A stretch of DNA of 64,000 bases from Doryteuthis pealeii (lineage: Eukaryota; Mollusca; Cephalopoda; Myopsida; Loliginidae). A program made the position numbers and the translations under genes. The notes beneath the pieces are model-generated. The model ran no database searches and was not told the origin of the DNA. It saw only the letters and a list, made by a program, of their open reading frames with translations. Positions 36,546 through 47,379 of this stretch are shown one piece after another. Where the stretch lies: positions 74,137,707-74,201,706 of the forward strand of contig CM042151.1 of assembly GCA_023376005.1 (NCBI GenBank), written 5' to 3'. Numbering within the stretch: position 1 is the first letter of the stretch; every line of letters starts with the position of its first letter.

Positions 36546-38249
36546 ATGCAAACAGACATGAGACAGAAAAAATTTTCTTGTGAAGTCTGTAGATCAGCAT
36601 TTTCGCATAGTTCTCGTTTGAAAAGACACATGCGAACACATACTGGAGAGAAGCCATTTTCCTGTGAAATCTGTGGATCAGCATTTTCACAGAGTTCCAG
36701 TTTAAAATCACACATGCGAATACACACTGGAGAGAAGCCATTTTCTTGTGTTGTCTGTGGATCTGCATTTCCACATAATTCGCACTTAAAAGAACACATG
36801 CGAACACACACTGGAGAGAAGCCATTTTCTTGTGAAGTCTGTGGATCAGCATTTTCACAGAGTTGGGGTTTGAAATCGCACATGCGAACACACACTGGCG
36901 AGAAGCCATTTTCTTGTGAAGTCTGTGGATCTGCATTTTCACGTCGTCCATCTTTGAGAACACACATGCAAACACACACTGGAGAGAAGCCATTTTCTTG
37001 TAAAGTCTGTGGATTGGCATTTTCACATCGTTCCAGTTTTAAATCACACATGCAAATACACACTGGTGAGAAACCATTTTCTTCTAAAGTCTGTGGATTG
37101 GCATTTTCACATAGTTCCCATTTGATAAGCCACAGACACACACACACTGGAGAGAAGCCATTTTCTTGTGAAATCTGTGGATCAAAATTTTCACTCCATT
37201 CTTATTTGAGAAAACACATGAAAAGACACACTGGAGAGAAGCCATTTACTTGTGAGGTCTGTGGATCAGCATTTTCACTCAGTTCTTATTTGAGAAAACA
37301 CATGCAAATACACACTGGAGAGAAGCCATTTACTTGTGAGGTCTGTGGATCAGCATTTTCACAGAGTTCAACTTTAAAATCACACATGCGAACACACACT
37401 GGAGAGAAACCATTTTCTTGTAAAGTTTGTGGATCAGCATTTTCACATCGTTCTAGTTTTAAATCACATATGCTAACACACACTGGTAAAAAATCCTTTT
37501 CCTGTGAAGTCTGTGGATCAGCATTTTTACAGAAATCCCATTTGAAAAGACACATGCAAACTCACACTGGAGAGAAGCCATTTTCTTGTGAAGTCTGTGC
37601 ATCCTCTTTTTCAGACTCTTACAGTCTAAAAAGTCATAGGCTAACACACACTGGAAAGAAACGATTTTCTTGTGAAGTTTGTGGATCAGCATTTTCGCAT
37701 AACTCCCGCTTAAAAGAACACATGCGAACACACACTGGAGAGAAACCATTTTCTTGTGAAGTCTGTGGATCCACATTTGTTAGGAGTGCTGACTTAAAAT
37801 ATCACATGTACACACACACTGGAGAGAAGCCATTTAATTGTGAAGTCTGTGGATCGGCATTCTACCACCGTGGGCATTTGAAATCACATATGCGAACACA
37901 CACTGGAGAAAAACCATTTTCTTGTGAAGTCTGTGGATCAGCATTTTCACAGAGTTACAGTTTGAAATCACACATGCGAACACACACTGGTGAGAAACCG
38001 TTTCCTTGTGAAGTCTGTGGATCAGCATTTTTAAACAAATCCCATTTGAGACGACACATGCAAACACATACTGGAGAGAAGCCATTTTCTTGTGAAATCT
38101 GTGAATCCCCTTTTTCCGACCGCTCCAATTTAAGAAGGCATATGCAAAAACACAGTGGAGAGAAACCATTTTCTTGTGGAGTCTGTGTGTCTGCATTTTC
38201 TAGTAGTTCCCACTTAAAAAGACACATGGAAACACATACTGAACTTTAA
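36546..38249 (+). CDS. C2H2 zinc-finger protein ZNF-B, 20 fingers
   Basis: One frame of 567 residues: a six-residue lead (MQTDMR), 20 fingers of 28 residues and a short ETHTEL tail. All fingers have C-X2-C-X12-H-X3-H except finger 7, where the first cysteine is serine (FSSKVCGLAF, residue 180), so that finger should not hold zinc. Linkers are TGEKPF or close to it, apart from TGKKSF before finger 12, TGKKRF before 14 and SGEKPF before 20. The fingers are expected to bind DNA in the nucleus. No effector domain is visible in this exon; one could come from an upstream exon through the splice site at 35630. This is the only intact full array of the three copies. The target is unknown. Confidence 0.88.
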   Translation: MQTDMRQKKFSCEVCRSAFSHSSRLKRHMRTHTGEKPFSCEICGSAFSQSSSLKSHMRIHTGEKPFSCVVCGSAFPHNSHLKEHMRTHTGEKPFSCEVCGSAFSQSWGLKSHMRTHTGEKPFSCEVCGSAFSRRPSLRTHMQTHTGEKPFSCKVCGLAFSHRSSFKSHMQIHTGEKPFSSKVCGLAFSHSSHLISHRHTHTGEKPFSCEICGSKFSLHSYLRKHMKRHTGEKPFTCEVCGSAFSLSSYLRKHMQIHTGEKPFTCEVCGSAFSQSSTLKSHMRTHTGEKPFSCKVCGSAFSHRSSFKSHMLTHTGKKSFSCEVCGSAFLQKSHLKRHMQTHTGEKPFSCEVCASSFSDSYSLKSHRLTHTGKKRFSCEVCGSAFSHNSRLKEHMRTHTGEKPFSCEVCGSTFVRSADLKYHMYTHTGEKPFNCEVCGSAFYHRGHLKSHMRTHTGEKPFSCEVCGSAFSQSYSLKSHMRTHTGEKPFPCEVCGSAFLNKSHLRRHMQTHTGEKPFSCEICESPFSDRSNLRRHMQKHSGEKPFSCGVCVSAFSSSSHLKRHMETHTEL

Positions 38250-38269
38250 AACTTAAATTTATAAATCGT

Positions 38270-38490
38270 CTTCAATGGTAAATTATTCCTTTTACCCTAG
38301 TTAACACACTGTGCCTTTTTTTCAAATGAGTTAAATACCCCCAAACCCCTTTATATGTTCTTTAATTTGTCAGTCATTAGTTATGTATAACTTTTTTGTA
38401 TATTTTGTGACTTATACAACATTTTTCGTTTAATTCATAGTTTTCCACTGTATGGAAATAAAGACTTATTATAAATACTTTGTAGTCTGC
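38270..38490 (+). repeat. LTR-derived 3' UTR and poly(A) signal of ZNF-B
   Basis: Shorter version of the same LTR-like 3' UTR as ZNF-A (ATACCCCCAAACCCC, GTGACTTATACAAC, TTAATTCATAGTTTTC). AATAAA is at 38457-38462. A middle part of about 100 bp present in ZNF-A is missing here. Confidence 0.7.
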
Positions 38491-38494
38491 TTCT

Positions 38495-39000
38495 CAAATG
38501 AATGACACGTTAAAATGGGAAAAAGCTATGAATGATGAAATAAATGCTCTTAAAGAAAAGTGGACTTATGATCTTACTACCATACCTCAAAACAAGAAAG
38601 TTATTGGTGGCAGATGAGTATATACAGTAAAATTAGGACCAAACAATGAAGAACAATTTAAGGCTTGATAGGTAGCCAAAGGATTCTCACAGGTAGAAAA
38701 TGTAGACCATCAAGAGACTTTTTAAGCCACAGCAAAAATGACATCTATTAGAATGTTAATGCAGATAGTAGTTCAAGACAATCTCATTGTACATTAAATG
38801 AACTTTAAATCCACATAAGTTAATGCAGATGTTGACTGCGATATATGTGTGGAATAGCCAAAACGTTTTGTGCAAACAAATGAAGATGGTAAAAAGCTTG
38901 TTTGCAAATTAAAAAGTCATTGTACGGACTAAAATGAAATGGAAAAAATTGGAACAATTTACTACACCATTTTTAACTGACCAGAACTTTGAACAATCAT
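38495..39000 (+). pseudogene. Ty1/copia reverse transcriptase fragment (block B)
   Basis: Same fragment as at 25480-25985, slightly better kept in places (GGRW and VTYxAKGFSQVE-like pieces), with stops. Its later part is repeated at 39236-39455. Confidence 0.75.
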
Positions 39001-39790
39001 TAGTGTGTATATATGTATTTATAAAAAAAAGTTGTTTTTTTTATAAACTGTTTAAAATTAACTTAGCAATAGTTACCTACCTTTGACAGTCATTTCAATA
39101 ACAATGAAAAGAAACCAAAGAGAGAATATTGAATTATTATAATGTTATGTTTTCTGTCATGCTATTTCTTAAAATGAAGGTAAGAGGTATTTAAGCTCCT
39201 CCCATTTTCATCCAACCTTTTGGCACCTTTTTAAATCCATATAAGTTAATGCAGATGTCGACTGCGATATATATGTGGAATAGCCAAAGGGTTTTGTGCA
39301 AATAAATGAAGATGGTAAAAAGCTTGTTTGCAAATTAAAAAGTCTTTGTATGGACTAAAATGAAATGGAAAAAATTGAAACAATTTACTACACAAATTTT
39401 TAACTGACCAGAACTTTGAACAATTATTATTATTGTGTGTATATATGAAATACAATCATTAATATTGTGCGTATATATAAAAAAAATCATTATTATTGTG
39501 TGTATATATATAAAAAAGGTTATAAAAATTCAAAGATAATCATAATAACTTGGGTAAATTGTTGCCGAAAAGTTCACTGAACCAATAAACAAGATTAAGT
39601 TAAGAGTTTTTCATAAACGGTTTAAAATTAACTTAGCAAGAGTTACCTACCTTTGACTGTCATTTTAATGACAATGAAAAGAAACCAAACATTACGGAGA
39701 GAATGTTGAATTATTATAATGTTATGTTTTCTCTCACACTATTTCTTAAAATAAAGGCAGGAGGTATTTAAGCTCCTCCCATTTTCATCC
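38810..39790 (+). repeat. Tandem duplication of the copia-fragment 3' part
   Basis: ATAAGTTAATGCAGATGT(T/C)GACTGCG occurs at 38815 and 39241. The sequence then runs in parallel through CTCCTCCCATTTTCATCC, which occurs near 39197 and 39774. The unit is about 430 bp in the first copy and longer in the second. Block A has a single copy, so the duplication is specific to block B. Confidence 0.75.
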
Positions 39791-40432
39791 GACTTTTTGG
39801 CGCCTTTATAAATGGTGTATGTGTAATTTAAAAATAAAATTCCAATGAGTCACTCATTTATATTCCTCTTTCCTCCTTATCATAAATACTTTTTTTTATT
39901 TAACATGGACTTTGAACACAGGAACATAACACATCGATATTTGTTCTGTTTGAATAGGGGGCGCTAAATTTTCATTAAATTTATAGAGGGGTAAATATCA
40001 CAGGGAAAATTGGTGTAGTAGAATGTGAAAATATGAAATATGAGATTTTTAAACTTAACATCATGATATTGTCATATTAAATGAATTTTATATATTGATT
40101 ATTCATAGCAGAAATAACAAATTTTATCTGAAAAATTTGAAAATAAAATTACAAGTTCATTATAGTATGTATTCATTAATAAATCATTAAAATCAGATAA
40201 TTTCCTGATTTGTGGTAAATCTTTTTCAATTGGGATGGTTAACTATATTTTGGAAACAGATTTTTTGGCAGCTATGTTAAGATATGTTTTTATAAAATTG
40301 ATTGGTTGCTCACAAAGGCCCTTAGCCAATCGTACGAGGTTTCTCATCAGGTGATGACTAAAGGACCCATGGACTACGTGTTTGGCAATGGTCAAAGGGA
40401 GGTAACTGTGTAATGGTAATATTATTTTCTAT
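39790..40432. other. AT-rich stretch with family A/B scraps
   Basis: Parallel to 26330-26850 of block A up to about 40200. The next 230 bp have no partner in the window and nothing recognisable. Confidence 0.5.
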
Positions 40433-40692
40433 AGAGCTTTCCAAAAGTTGAGGCAGCTTTTCCGATCTGGCAACTAAGTTCAGTATCAAGTGACAGGTTG
40501 TTGGTGATGGCGGACCCAAGGTAGGTGCAGGTGTTTACGGCTTCCAGGGTGTAGTTGTTGATGGTGACGGAGGGAGGATTTACAGTTCCCTGACCCATCG
40601 TCTTTGTTTTCTTTATACTAATGGTCAGGCTGAAGTCCTGGCAGGCTTGGGTAAACTGGTCCATGAGTGTTTGCAGGTGCTCTGGGAGTGCA

Positions 40693-41852
40693 CTACCACT
40701 GCTGCGTCATCAGCATGTCCCGAATGACAAATTGCTTGACCTTTGTTTTGTCTTTTAGATGGTTGAGATTGAACAGATTACCATCTGTCCTTGTGTGAAG
40801 GTAGACTCCTGTTGTTTTACCAAAAGCTTGGTACAGAAGGAGGGAAAAGAAGATCAATATAGAGTGGGTGCCAACACACATCACTGCTTGACACCATGAT
40901 GGATGCTGAAAGGGTCTGAGGTGGACCCATCAAACTGGATGGTGCCTTGCATGTCAGTGTGAAAGGACTGAGGAATGTGGAGAAGTTTTGAGGAGCAGCC
41001 TAATCGTTCTATCATCTGGAAGAGATGACTCCTGCTTACAAGGTCAAAAGATTTTGTGAGGTCAATAAATGCTATGTAGAGTGGTCTTTTCTGTTCTCTA
41101 CATTTCTCCTAAAGCTGCCTCAGAGAGAAGATCATGTCAGTAGTGGACCTTCCTACTCTGAAACCGGCCTGTGATTCAGGGTAAGTCTTTTCTGCGAGGA
41201 GCTAGAGTCTATTTAGTGCAACTCTAGCAAAGAGTTTACCTGTAATGCTGAGTTAAGAGATACCACAGTAGTTATTGCAATCACTGCTGTCTCCCTTGTT
41301 CTTATACAGTGTTACGATGGTGGCATTTCTCATCTCTTGTGGGATAACCCCTTCACTCCAGCATAGGCAGAGGAGCTTGTGGAGTTTTTCTAGAACAGAC
41401 ATCCCACTCTTTAGAATTTCAGCTGTGATTCCGTCGCTGCCATGTGATTTTCCACAGTTTAGTCTGTCAAGTTCAATGCAAAGTTCTTCAGCTGTAGGTT
41501 CCTTATCTAGCTCTTCTGCTACTGGTTGTCGCTCTACATGACGTAGAACTGCATCAGAAATAGTGTTGATGCTGGCATAGAGTTCTGAGTAATGTTCTAC
41601 CCAGCGATCAAGTTGTTTGGATCGATTTTTTATGATTTCTCCTGAGGCTGATTTCAGAGGAGCGATTTTGTGATGTGATGGTCCAAGCGCCTTTTTTGAG
41701 CCGTCGTACATGCCTTTGATATTACCAGACTCAGCAGATGATTGAATGCTGCTGCAAAGCTGTAGCCAATAACTGTTAGCACAGCGACGTGCAGTTTGTT
41801 GTAGCTTCTTCCTTGAAGCTCTAAGGGCATGTAAAGTTTTGTCATTCAGCAC
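40693..41852 (-). pseudogene. LINE copy B reverse transcriptase
   Basis: The 41253-41852 frame carries the lead-in and VTLYKNKGDSSDCNNYCGIS, where copy A has R for C. The later RT blocks are at 40693-40884 with the same broken aspartate box as copy A (RDMLMTQQW). Non-functional. Confidence 0.75.
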
Positions 41853-42148
41853 AGATTTGTAATTAATTGAAGCGATATTTTTTCTTCCAAGATTGGTGTC
41901 AATACAGCGTCATTGGCTTCGAATCAATCATTAAACCTACGCACTCTTTTGCCAAAAACTGCCAGGGCCATGTTATGGATGGTGGTCCATAGGTCATCCC
42001 AATATTGCTGGGCAGAGCAACACTGTGGTAGGTGGTGGAGAGATTCCTCTAGGGCACAGAGGAAGGCAGCAGCTTTGGTTTGGTCAGCTGTTTTGGCAGT
42101 ATCCACACAAGGGGGTCCATTTGATTTGACCCTGTGGAAATTTTTCAT

Positions 42149-42589
42149 TCAGAGTTTGACTCTACAGCAGACGAGGGAGTGCTCTGAGTCACAGTCTACT
42201 CTGTGAAAGCTGCGAGTTTGGAGGAGACTTCTAAGGACGGAGCGCCGTGTTATGATCAGGTCCAACTGGTGCCAGTGGCCTGATCGTGGGTGTCTCCAGG
42301 AAACTTTGTGATGAGGTTTGGACTGAAAATATGAGTTGGTGATGCAGAGATTGTGGTATGTGCAGAACTCAAGGAGACATTGTCGATTCTCATTACTTCT
42401 ACCAATGCCATGATAACCCAAGCAAGATGGCCAGGAGTCGTGGTCAGCACCAACTCTTGTATCAAAATCTCCAAGAAGGTAAAGTTGATCTTGATTGCTG
42501 ATGTTTTTTACAATCAACTCAAGCTCATCATAAAATTTGTCCTTTGTTTCTTGATGGGCACCAAGTGTTAGAACGTATACACTAACCAC
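42149..42589 (-). pseudogene. LINE copy B endonuclease, C-terminal part
   Basis: Contains LGDFDTRVGADHDSW and WRHPRSGHWHQLDLIITRR. It ends upstream at the LTR inserted at 42597. The N-terminal part resumes at 43641. Confidence 0.78.
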
Positions 42590-42596
42590 GTGGACA

Positions 42597-43640
42597 TGTA
42601 GCTGTCACTGTTTTAGGCTGATTCCAGCAGTAAACAAATTTTGCCTTGTCATTGGCATCATGTCCGGTTTTAGGCCTCCCTTTCCCACTTCTTCCTCCAA
42701 CCCCAAATAAAGTACCCCATGACCCTGATCACCCTCCTGGTAAAAATGGTTACCTTATAAAAAATAGTTCTTGGGTTTTTAATAACCCCTATTATATGTC
42801 TAAGTGCATTTTCTGAGATTGTTTGGAGTGCTTATTTTGCCTTTGTGTTTTATGATGAGTAACTCACTGCTGTTTGTGCAGTGAAATAGAAAAGGGTTTT
42901 AAATAAAAGATAAAGTCTTGGACTAAGTAGGAATTTTTGGTATTGTCAAGTCTAAAAGAGTGCTGGCAAAAATCTTTCTTTCCGTTGAGATGGTCATTTG
43001 AGCAAGTCAAGCTTTTTGAGGCTCCGATTGTGAGCAACTTTTGGCGGTATTTTTGAAACCGCAATTCTTAGAACCACTAAGATATTGGTCCCTTTAATGT
43101 GCAAGTCCCTAAGTGCCAGCAAAGGTATTTAAGTCCTCCATTCTCTTCTCTGAAACTGCATTTATTTACATATTGTTATTTTGGTTTAATTTGTAATTTC
43201 TCAAAATGAGAAATTTCCTTTTCCCCTGTTAAATTATTGTTTGTGCTTTTTTGTGGCATTTGAGTTCTAAATACCCCAAACCCCCCTTCATATGTGTAAT
43301 TTGTAATTCATAGTTTTTGCTTTAAATGTTTTTATAGTTGGAATTTTCTGTAATTACTTGACGTAAACCTTTCTTGGTAATTGTGTTTTATCCTTTTTGT
43401 GTAATATTTGTCTATTTTATTGTATTTGTATTTTATTGTATTTTGTGTGATATTGTGACTTATTCGATTTTTCGTTTAATTCACAGTTTTCACGGCATTC
43501 ACTGTATGAAAAAATAAAGAATTATTTTTGAACTACGGCGTTGTCTGTATGTCCTTGAGCGCACGGTGCGAAGCAACTTCTTTGTAAAGACACGGAAAGC
43601 CAAATTTGTTGTCAGCAAAATTGTGGGACTGCCATTAACA
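42597..43640 (+). mobile_element. Solo LTR, 1044 bp, with 4-bp target duplication, inside LINE copy B
   Basis: Starts TGTAGCTGTCACTG and ends GCCATTAACA, so TG...CA. GACA flanks it on both sides (42593-42596 and 43641-43644), and LINE copy A shows the uninterrupted GGACAGGTCCTATCG at 29519. AATAAA lies at 43513-43518. No internal retroviral sequence, so two LTRs recombined to leave one. A partial inverted copy is at 1-927, and its 3' part is the source of the zinc-finger 3' UTRs. Confidence 0.9.
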
Positions 43641-43990
43641 GACAGGTCCTATCGAAGCGTTCAGGCGGAGGGTCAAAATTCTCTCTGAGCCACCTGTAGG
43701 TGGTACTATTGCTCCCAGTCAAGAGTTCCTGACTGCAAAGCCAACTCCATGCTCTCTGGTTTCACCAGGAGGTTTCCCTTGCCAGAAAAAGGTGTAGTCT
43801 CTTTCTTTCAATGAGCCTGACGAGACAAGTCGGGTTTCTTGAAGAGTAGAGATGTCAACTTGTCTCTTCAAGAGTTCTTTATTGATGACTGCAGTTTTGC
43901 AGGCATCTCTTATATCCAATACGTTGTCAGTTTGTCCAGGCGTCATTGTCCAAACATTCCAGCATCCGAGGCGTAATGCAAGAGTCTTAG
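43641..43990 (-). pseudogene. LINE copy B endonuclease, N-terminal part
   Basis: Reads LRLGCWNVWTMTPGQTDNV, then QVDISTLQETRL, which is the catalytic glutamate motif of AP-like endonucleases, then FFWQGK and GVGFAVRNS with a stop. This is the best kept start of the LINE protein in the window. Confidence 0.75.
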
Positions 43991-44076
43991 TTTTTTTTCA
44001 TTTTGTTTGGTGTATATTCTTGCAACCCGCTTGTTAGGTTAAATCCCTTAGCTACATGCACCCAATGAAGCAGGCA

Positions 44077-44623
44077 AGTTGTAGCGGGGCAGCACCTAAT
44101 TAGTTGAGGGCTGCTCAACTTGAGGCGGGCAGTAGCTGTCCAGTGAGATGATGACATCTCTCCCACCGACGGAGGTCGCCCCTCGTGCCCAACTCTACGC
44201 CAAATGAGAAAGGGCTTATAACCATTGACTGCTGACCTGTGCTGTGCCCAAAGCACAGTGTGGGAGATTCTCCTCCAGTGCACAAAAAAACAGAGCCTGG
44301 GCAAGATGTATGGAGGCCCTGGGTTGCCCAAGGGACAGGGTCCCCTTCTCTGCCTTGCTGGCGTGATCCGAAGTTGTGGCGGGGCAGAACCTAATTGAGG
44401 CAGTGGTAGCTGTCCAATGAGATGAAGACATCTCTCACACCGACTCTACACCAAACGAGAAAGGGCTTATAACCGGTAACTGCTGATCTCCCGTGCTGTG
44501 CACACAGCACAGTGTAGGAGTTCCCCTTCAGGGCACAAAAAAAAGAGCCTGGGCAAGATGTATGGAGGCCCTGGGTTGCCCAAGGGACAGGGCCCCCCTC
44601 TCTGCCTTGCTGGCGTGATCCGA
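44077..44623 (-). repeat. Two tandem 5'-UTR units of LINE copy B
   Basis: Units 44077-44371 and 44372-44623 share GGCGGGGCAG, TAGCTGTCCA(G/A)TGAGATG, AGAAAGGGCTTATAACC, GCCTGGGCAAGATGTATGG and CTGCCTTGCTGGCGTGATCC. Copy A has one unit at 29954-30243. Tandem monomers at the 5' end serve as promoters in some LINEs such as mouse L1; a similar role here is a guess. Confidence 0.8.
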
Positions 44624-45005
44624 AGGAATGGTGAACCAAGACATCTGGCGTCAGTTTTGCTGCAGGAGTTGCCAGATAGTGTTTTACACACTAAACTGCC
44701 TAATGGAGTCCAAACCATGATTTCTGTCAGAGTTTTCTCCCTTAGCCTTTTCCTATCCAGAAGATAACCACAAGGCCACGGAAGTTATTTAGACTATTAC
44801 GCGCCTGGATACCAGCCCAGGAATTTCTGTGTTCTTGCGTTAATGTGCTAGATGGCCATTGAGCGGGAAGCTTCCTCCGCCCTTTCACAAGTTTTATTTT
44901 TCATCCTGCTGGGTGTCTAGCCACCCTCCTCATCAGGCAAGCGGGTAGTATGGGGTTACATAATACCCATTGCGCTTTGTGCAACCTGACATGAGATAAA
45001 TAATG

Positions 45006-47379
45006 AACATAAAGAGTTGTTATGAAGAAAAACAGTTAATTCAAAGATCAAATTATCCGATTGGGGAACAATCTTGAAAAAGTACATAAACAGGCCATCT
45101 TTTTAAAAAAAAATTTTTTAATACAGGTCTGTTTCTTTATTGATATTTCACCGGGAAAATTGGTAGTACCTATTATATCAGAATTCAGTATTCATGGTTC
45201 TTTTATTAAAAAAAAAGAAGAAAAATGATTTTTTTTTCATATTTCATAGAATAAAATCGTGTGTGTGTGTGTGGGGGGGAGACATTGTAAAAAGTATTTC
45301 CCCCCCTTCAAAAGGTTAGTAATAGTGAAAATCAGATCATTATTTAGTACTAGGTACCACCAACATACGTCACGTGGACAGTTTAGACCATATTGAAAGA
45401 AGAAACGTAAATATTTTTTAACTTCATTTTTTAATCTAGCAAAAAAGAAATAACAAACATAAAGAGTTAATTCATAGATCACATTATTCGATTAGGGAAA
45501 AATTACTCATTGTTGTCTTGAAAAATAAGTAAAACAGTCCGTTTTCTTAAGATACGGTTAGTTTCTTTATTCATATTTTTTAGCTGAATTCTGTATTCAT
45601 GATACTTTTACAACAAAAAAACTCTTGCATTGAAACTTATAAAAATCTTCTGATATAATTATTCATACTTATCTTTATAGAAAAAAGTAAAAATCGTTTT
45701 TTGTCGGTTCATTTTTTCGTATTTTATAAAACGCTAATAAAATATGGAAACTTTCGTGAAAATCGGACCATTAATTGATTTTTCATAGAACTTTTTAAAA
45801 AGCCTCTAGTCATAACTTGTTTTGGGCTACGTAAAATTTCAATTGATTCTAGGGAGTAGCAAAAAAATATCGGATACTACGAGTTTTAAAAGCGAATTAA
45901 GAATAATTAAATCTATTATTTAAGGTTAAACTTAAACTAAATCGATAAGTAGTAGCATAATAACCAACATTAAAAAAGAAAAATATAATTACATATGCAG
46001 TTTATTTTTAAAAGATTTGTTTTGGTCAATTTCGACGATATCCGCCATTCAGACTCGTTTTCGATGGTTTTAAGTGCTTGTTTACAATTTTACTGTAACA
46101 TTCGCGATTGCAAAAAAATTTGCCAAGAATCAGGTAATTATCCGATTTTAGTGAAAATTTCAGTATTGATTTAACAAATAATGAATTTTATAATGCATCA
46201 GTTATTTTATTTCAAAACTTGAATTTAGTATTTTTGCTATGAAAAATTAATATATAAAATATATTTAAAATATGAAAATCCTGATGTTAAGTTTAAAATG
46301 TTATATTTTTAGATTCTAAAAATAAATATCTACTTAATGCAAAACTTATTTTAGGCGCCAAAATAATAAGTTTTGAAGAAAAACTCGATTGAAAATGTAC
46401 CCCCTCCCCCTTTTAAGCAGAAAAAACATCGATGTATACTTTTTTCTTTTATAAAATAATAGCCAATTAAATAATTATCGAAATGAGTAAAAAAGAAATC
46501 TCCAAAAAAATAATTATTTATTATTTTTTTACATTTTATTTTTCGATTTTCAGTACTTATTTTCTCATAGAAGCGTAACCGTAAAAAAATTTTTTTTGTT
46601 TCTATTCATAACTTCGGTCTTTTATCTCATTATTTATACTGTAATTAGTATCGAAAATGATCATCTTGCAAAACATTTTACGACCCCAACATAAGGGGGG
46701 GGGGTCAAAATTAAGTGACCTGGTAAAAATGAGAAAGTTTTGAAATAAAATAAATAAAGCCTTATAAAGATCGTTCATTGATACATAAACACTGAAATTT
46801 TCATTAAAATTCGATAATTCCCTGATTTTTGGTAAATTATTTTCTGTAGTGGGGCTAAAGTCATTTGGTCAAAAACGCATTTTAGGCTTCGTTTGCCAGT
46901 CCCTATTTAACGGTGCAAAATTGTAAACATCGTTTTTCGTTTATAATTTTCATTATTTCCATGAGCTGAAATTTAAAAGAAAATCATCAGAAGTTTGTTT
47001 AATGTTTCTTCTTTTGAATAGACAAAACAATTTCAAGATGATATTGACCTTTATGCAAGTTTCATTGTGTTAAATTTTGGGTTGGGGATAAATATCAGTG
47101 ATAATTGGTGGTAACCATTGGTTACGTTAAATTTCAATTGATTTAACGGTGCAAAATTATAAACATTATTTTCATTCATAATTATCATTATTTCCGTAAA
47201 CTGAATTTAAGAAAGAAATCATCAGGCAGTTTTTAAAAAAAATATTTCTTCTTTAGAATGGAAAAAAAATTCAAGATAATATTAAACCTTTATGCAAATT
47301 TAGTCGTGTTAAATAGGATGGGGATGGAGGGCTAATTTTGATTTTATTAAAAATATTTTAAAACACTTTGAAAATAAAT
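45006..47379. repeat. Mosaic of family B repeats, block B
   Basis: Parallel to 30620-33400 of block A (CAGGTCTGTTTCTTTATTG at 45124, TAGGTACCACCAAC at 45352, AAACAGTCCGTTTTCTTA at 45532), with an inserted MITE at 45850-46905. No gene. Confidence 0.65.
45850..46905 (-). mobile_element. MITE family A inserted into block B
   Basis: Runs from TAGGGAGTAGCAAA to GTTTGCCAGTCCCTA and interrupts family B sequence that reads straight through in block A (CGATTTAACAGTGC near 31389). The flanks do not give a clean 8-bp duplication, so some loss at the junction is likely. The family orientation is reversed relative to 10224. Confidence 0.75.

Larger units (their letters stand above)
40433..45005 (-). mobile_element. 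APE-type LINE copy B (RTE-like), 3' truncated, split by an LTR
   Basis: Closely similar to copy A (26867-30613) on the minus strand, with the same 5' edge (minus strand start TCATTATTTATCTCATGTCAGG). The 3' end is cut at about 40433, losing the C-terminal part and tail. An LTR (42597-43640) splits the endonuclease frame, and the 5' UTR holds two copies of a unit single in copy A. Frames are broken throughout. Confidence 0.8.

Noticed and set aside
42353..42571. Plus-strand frames over the LINEs and gypsy elements
   Set aside because: They are shadows of minus-strand RT, endonuclease and integrase coding sequence.
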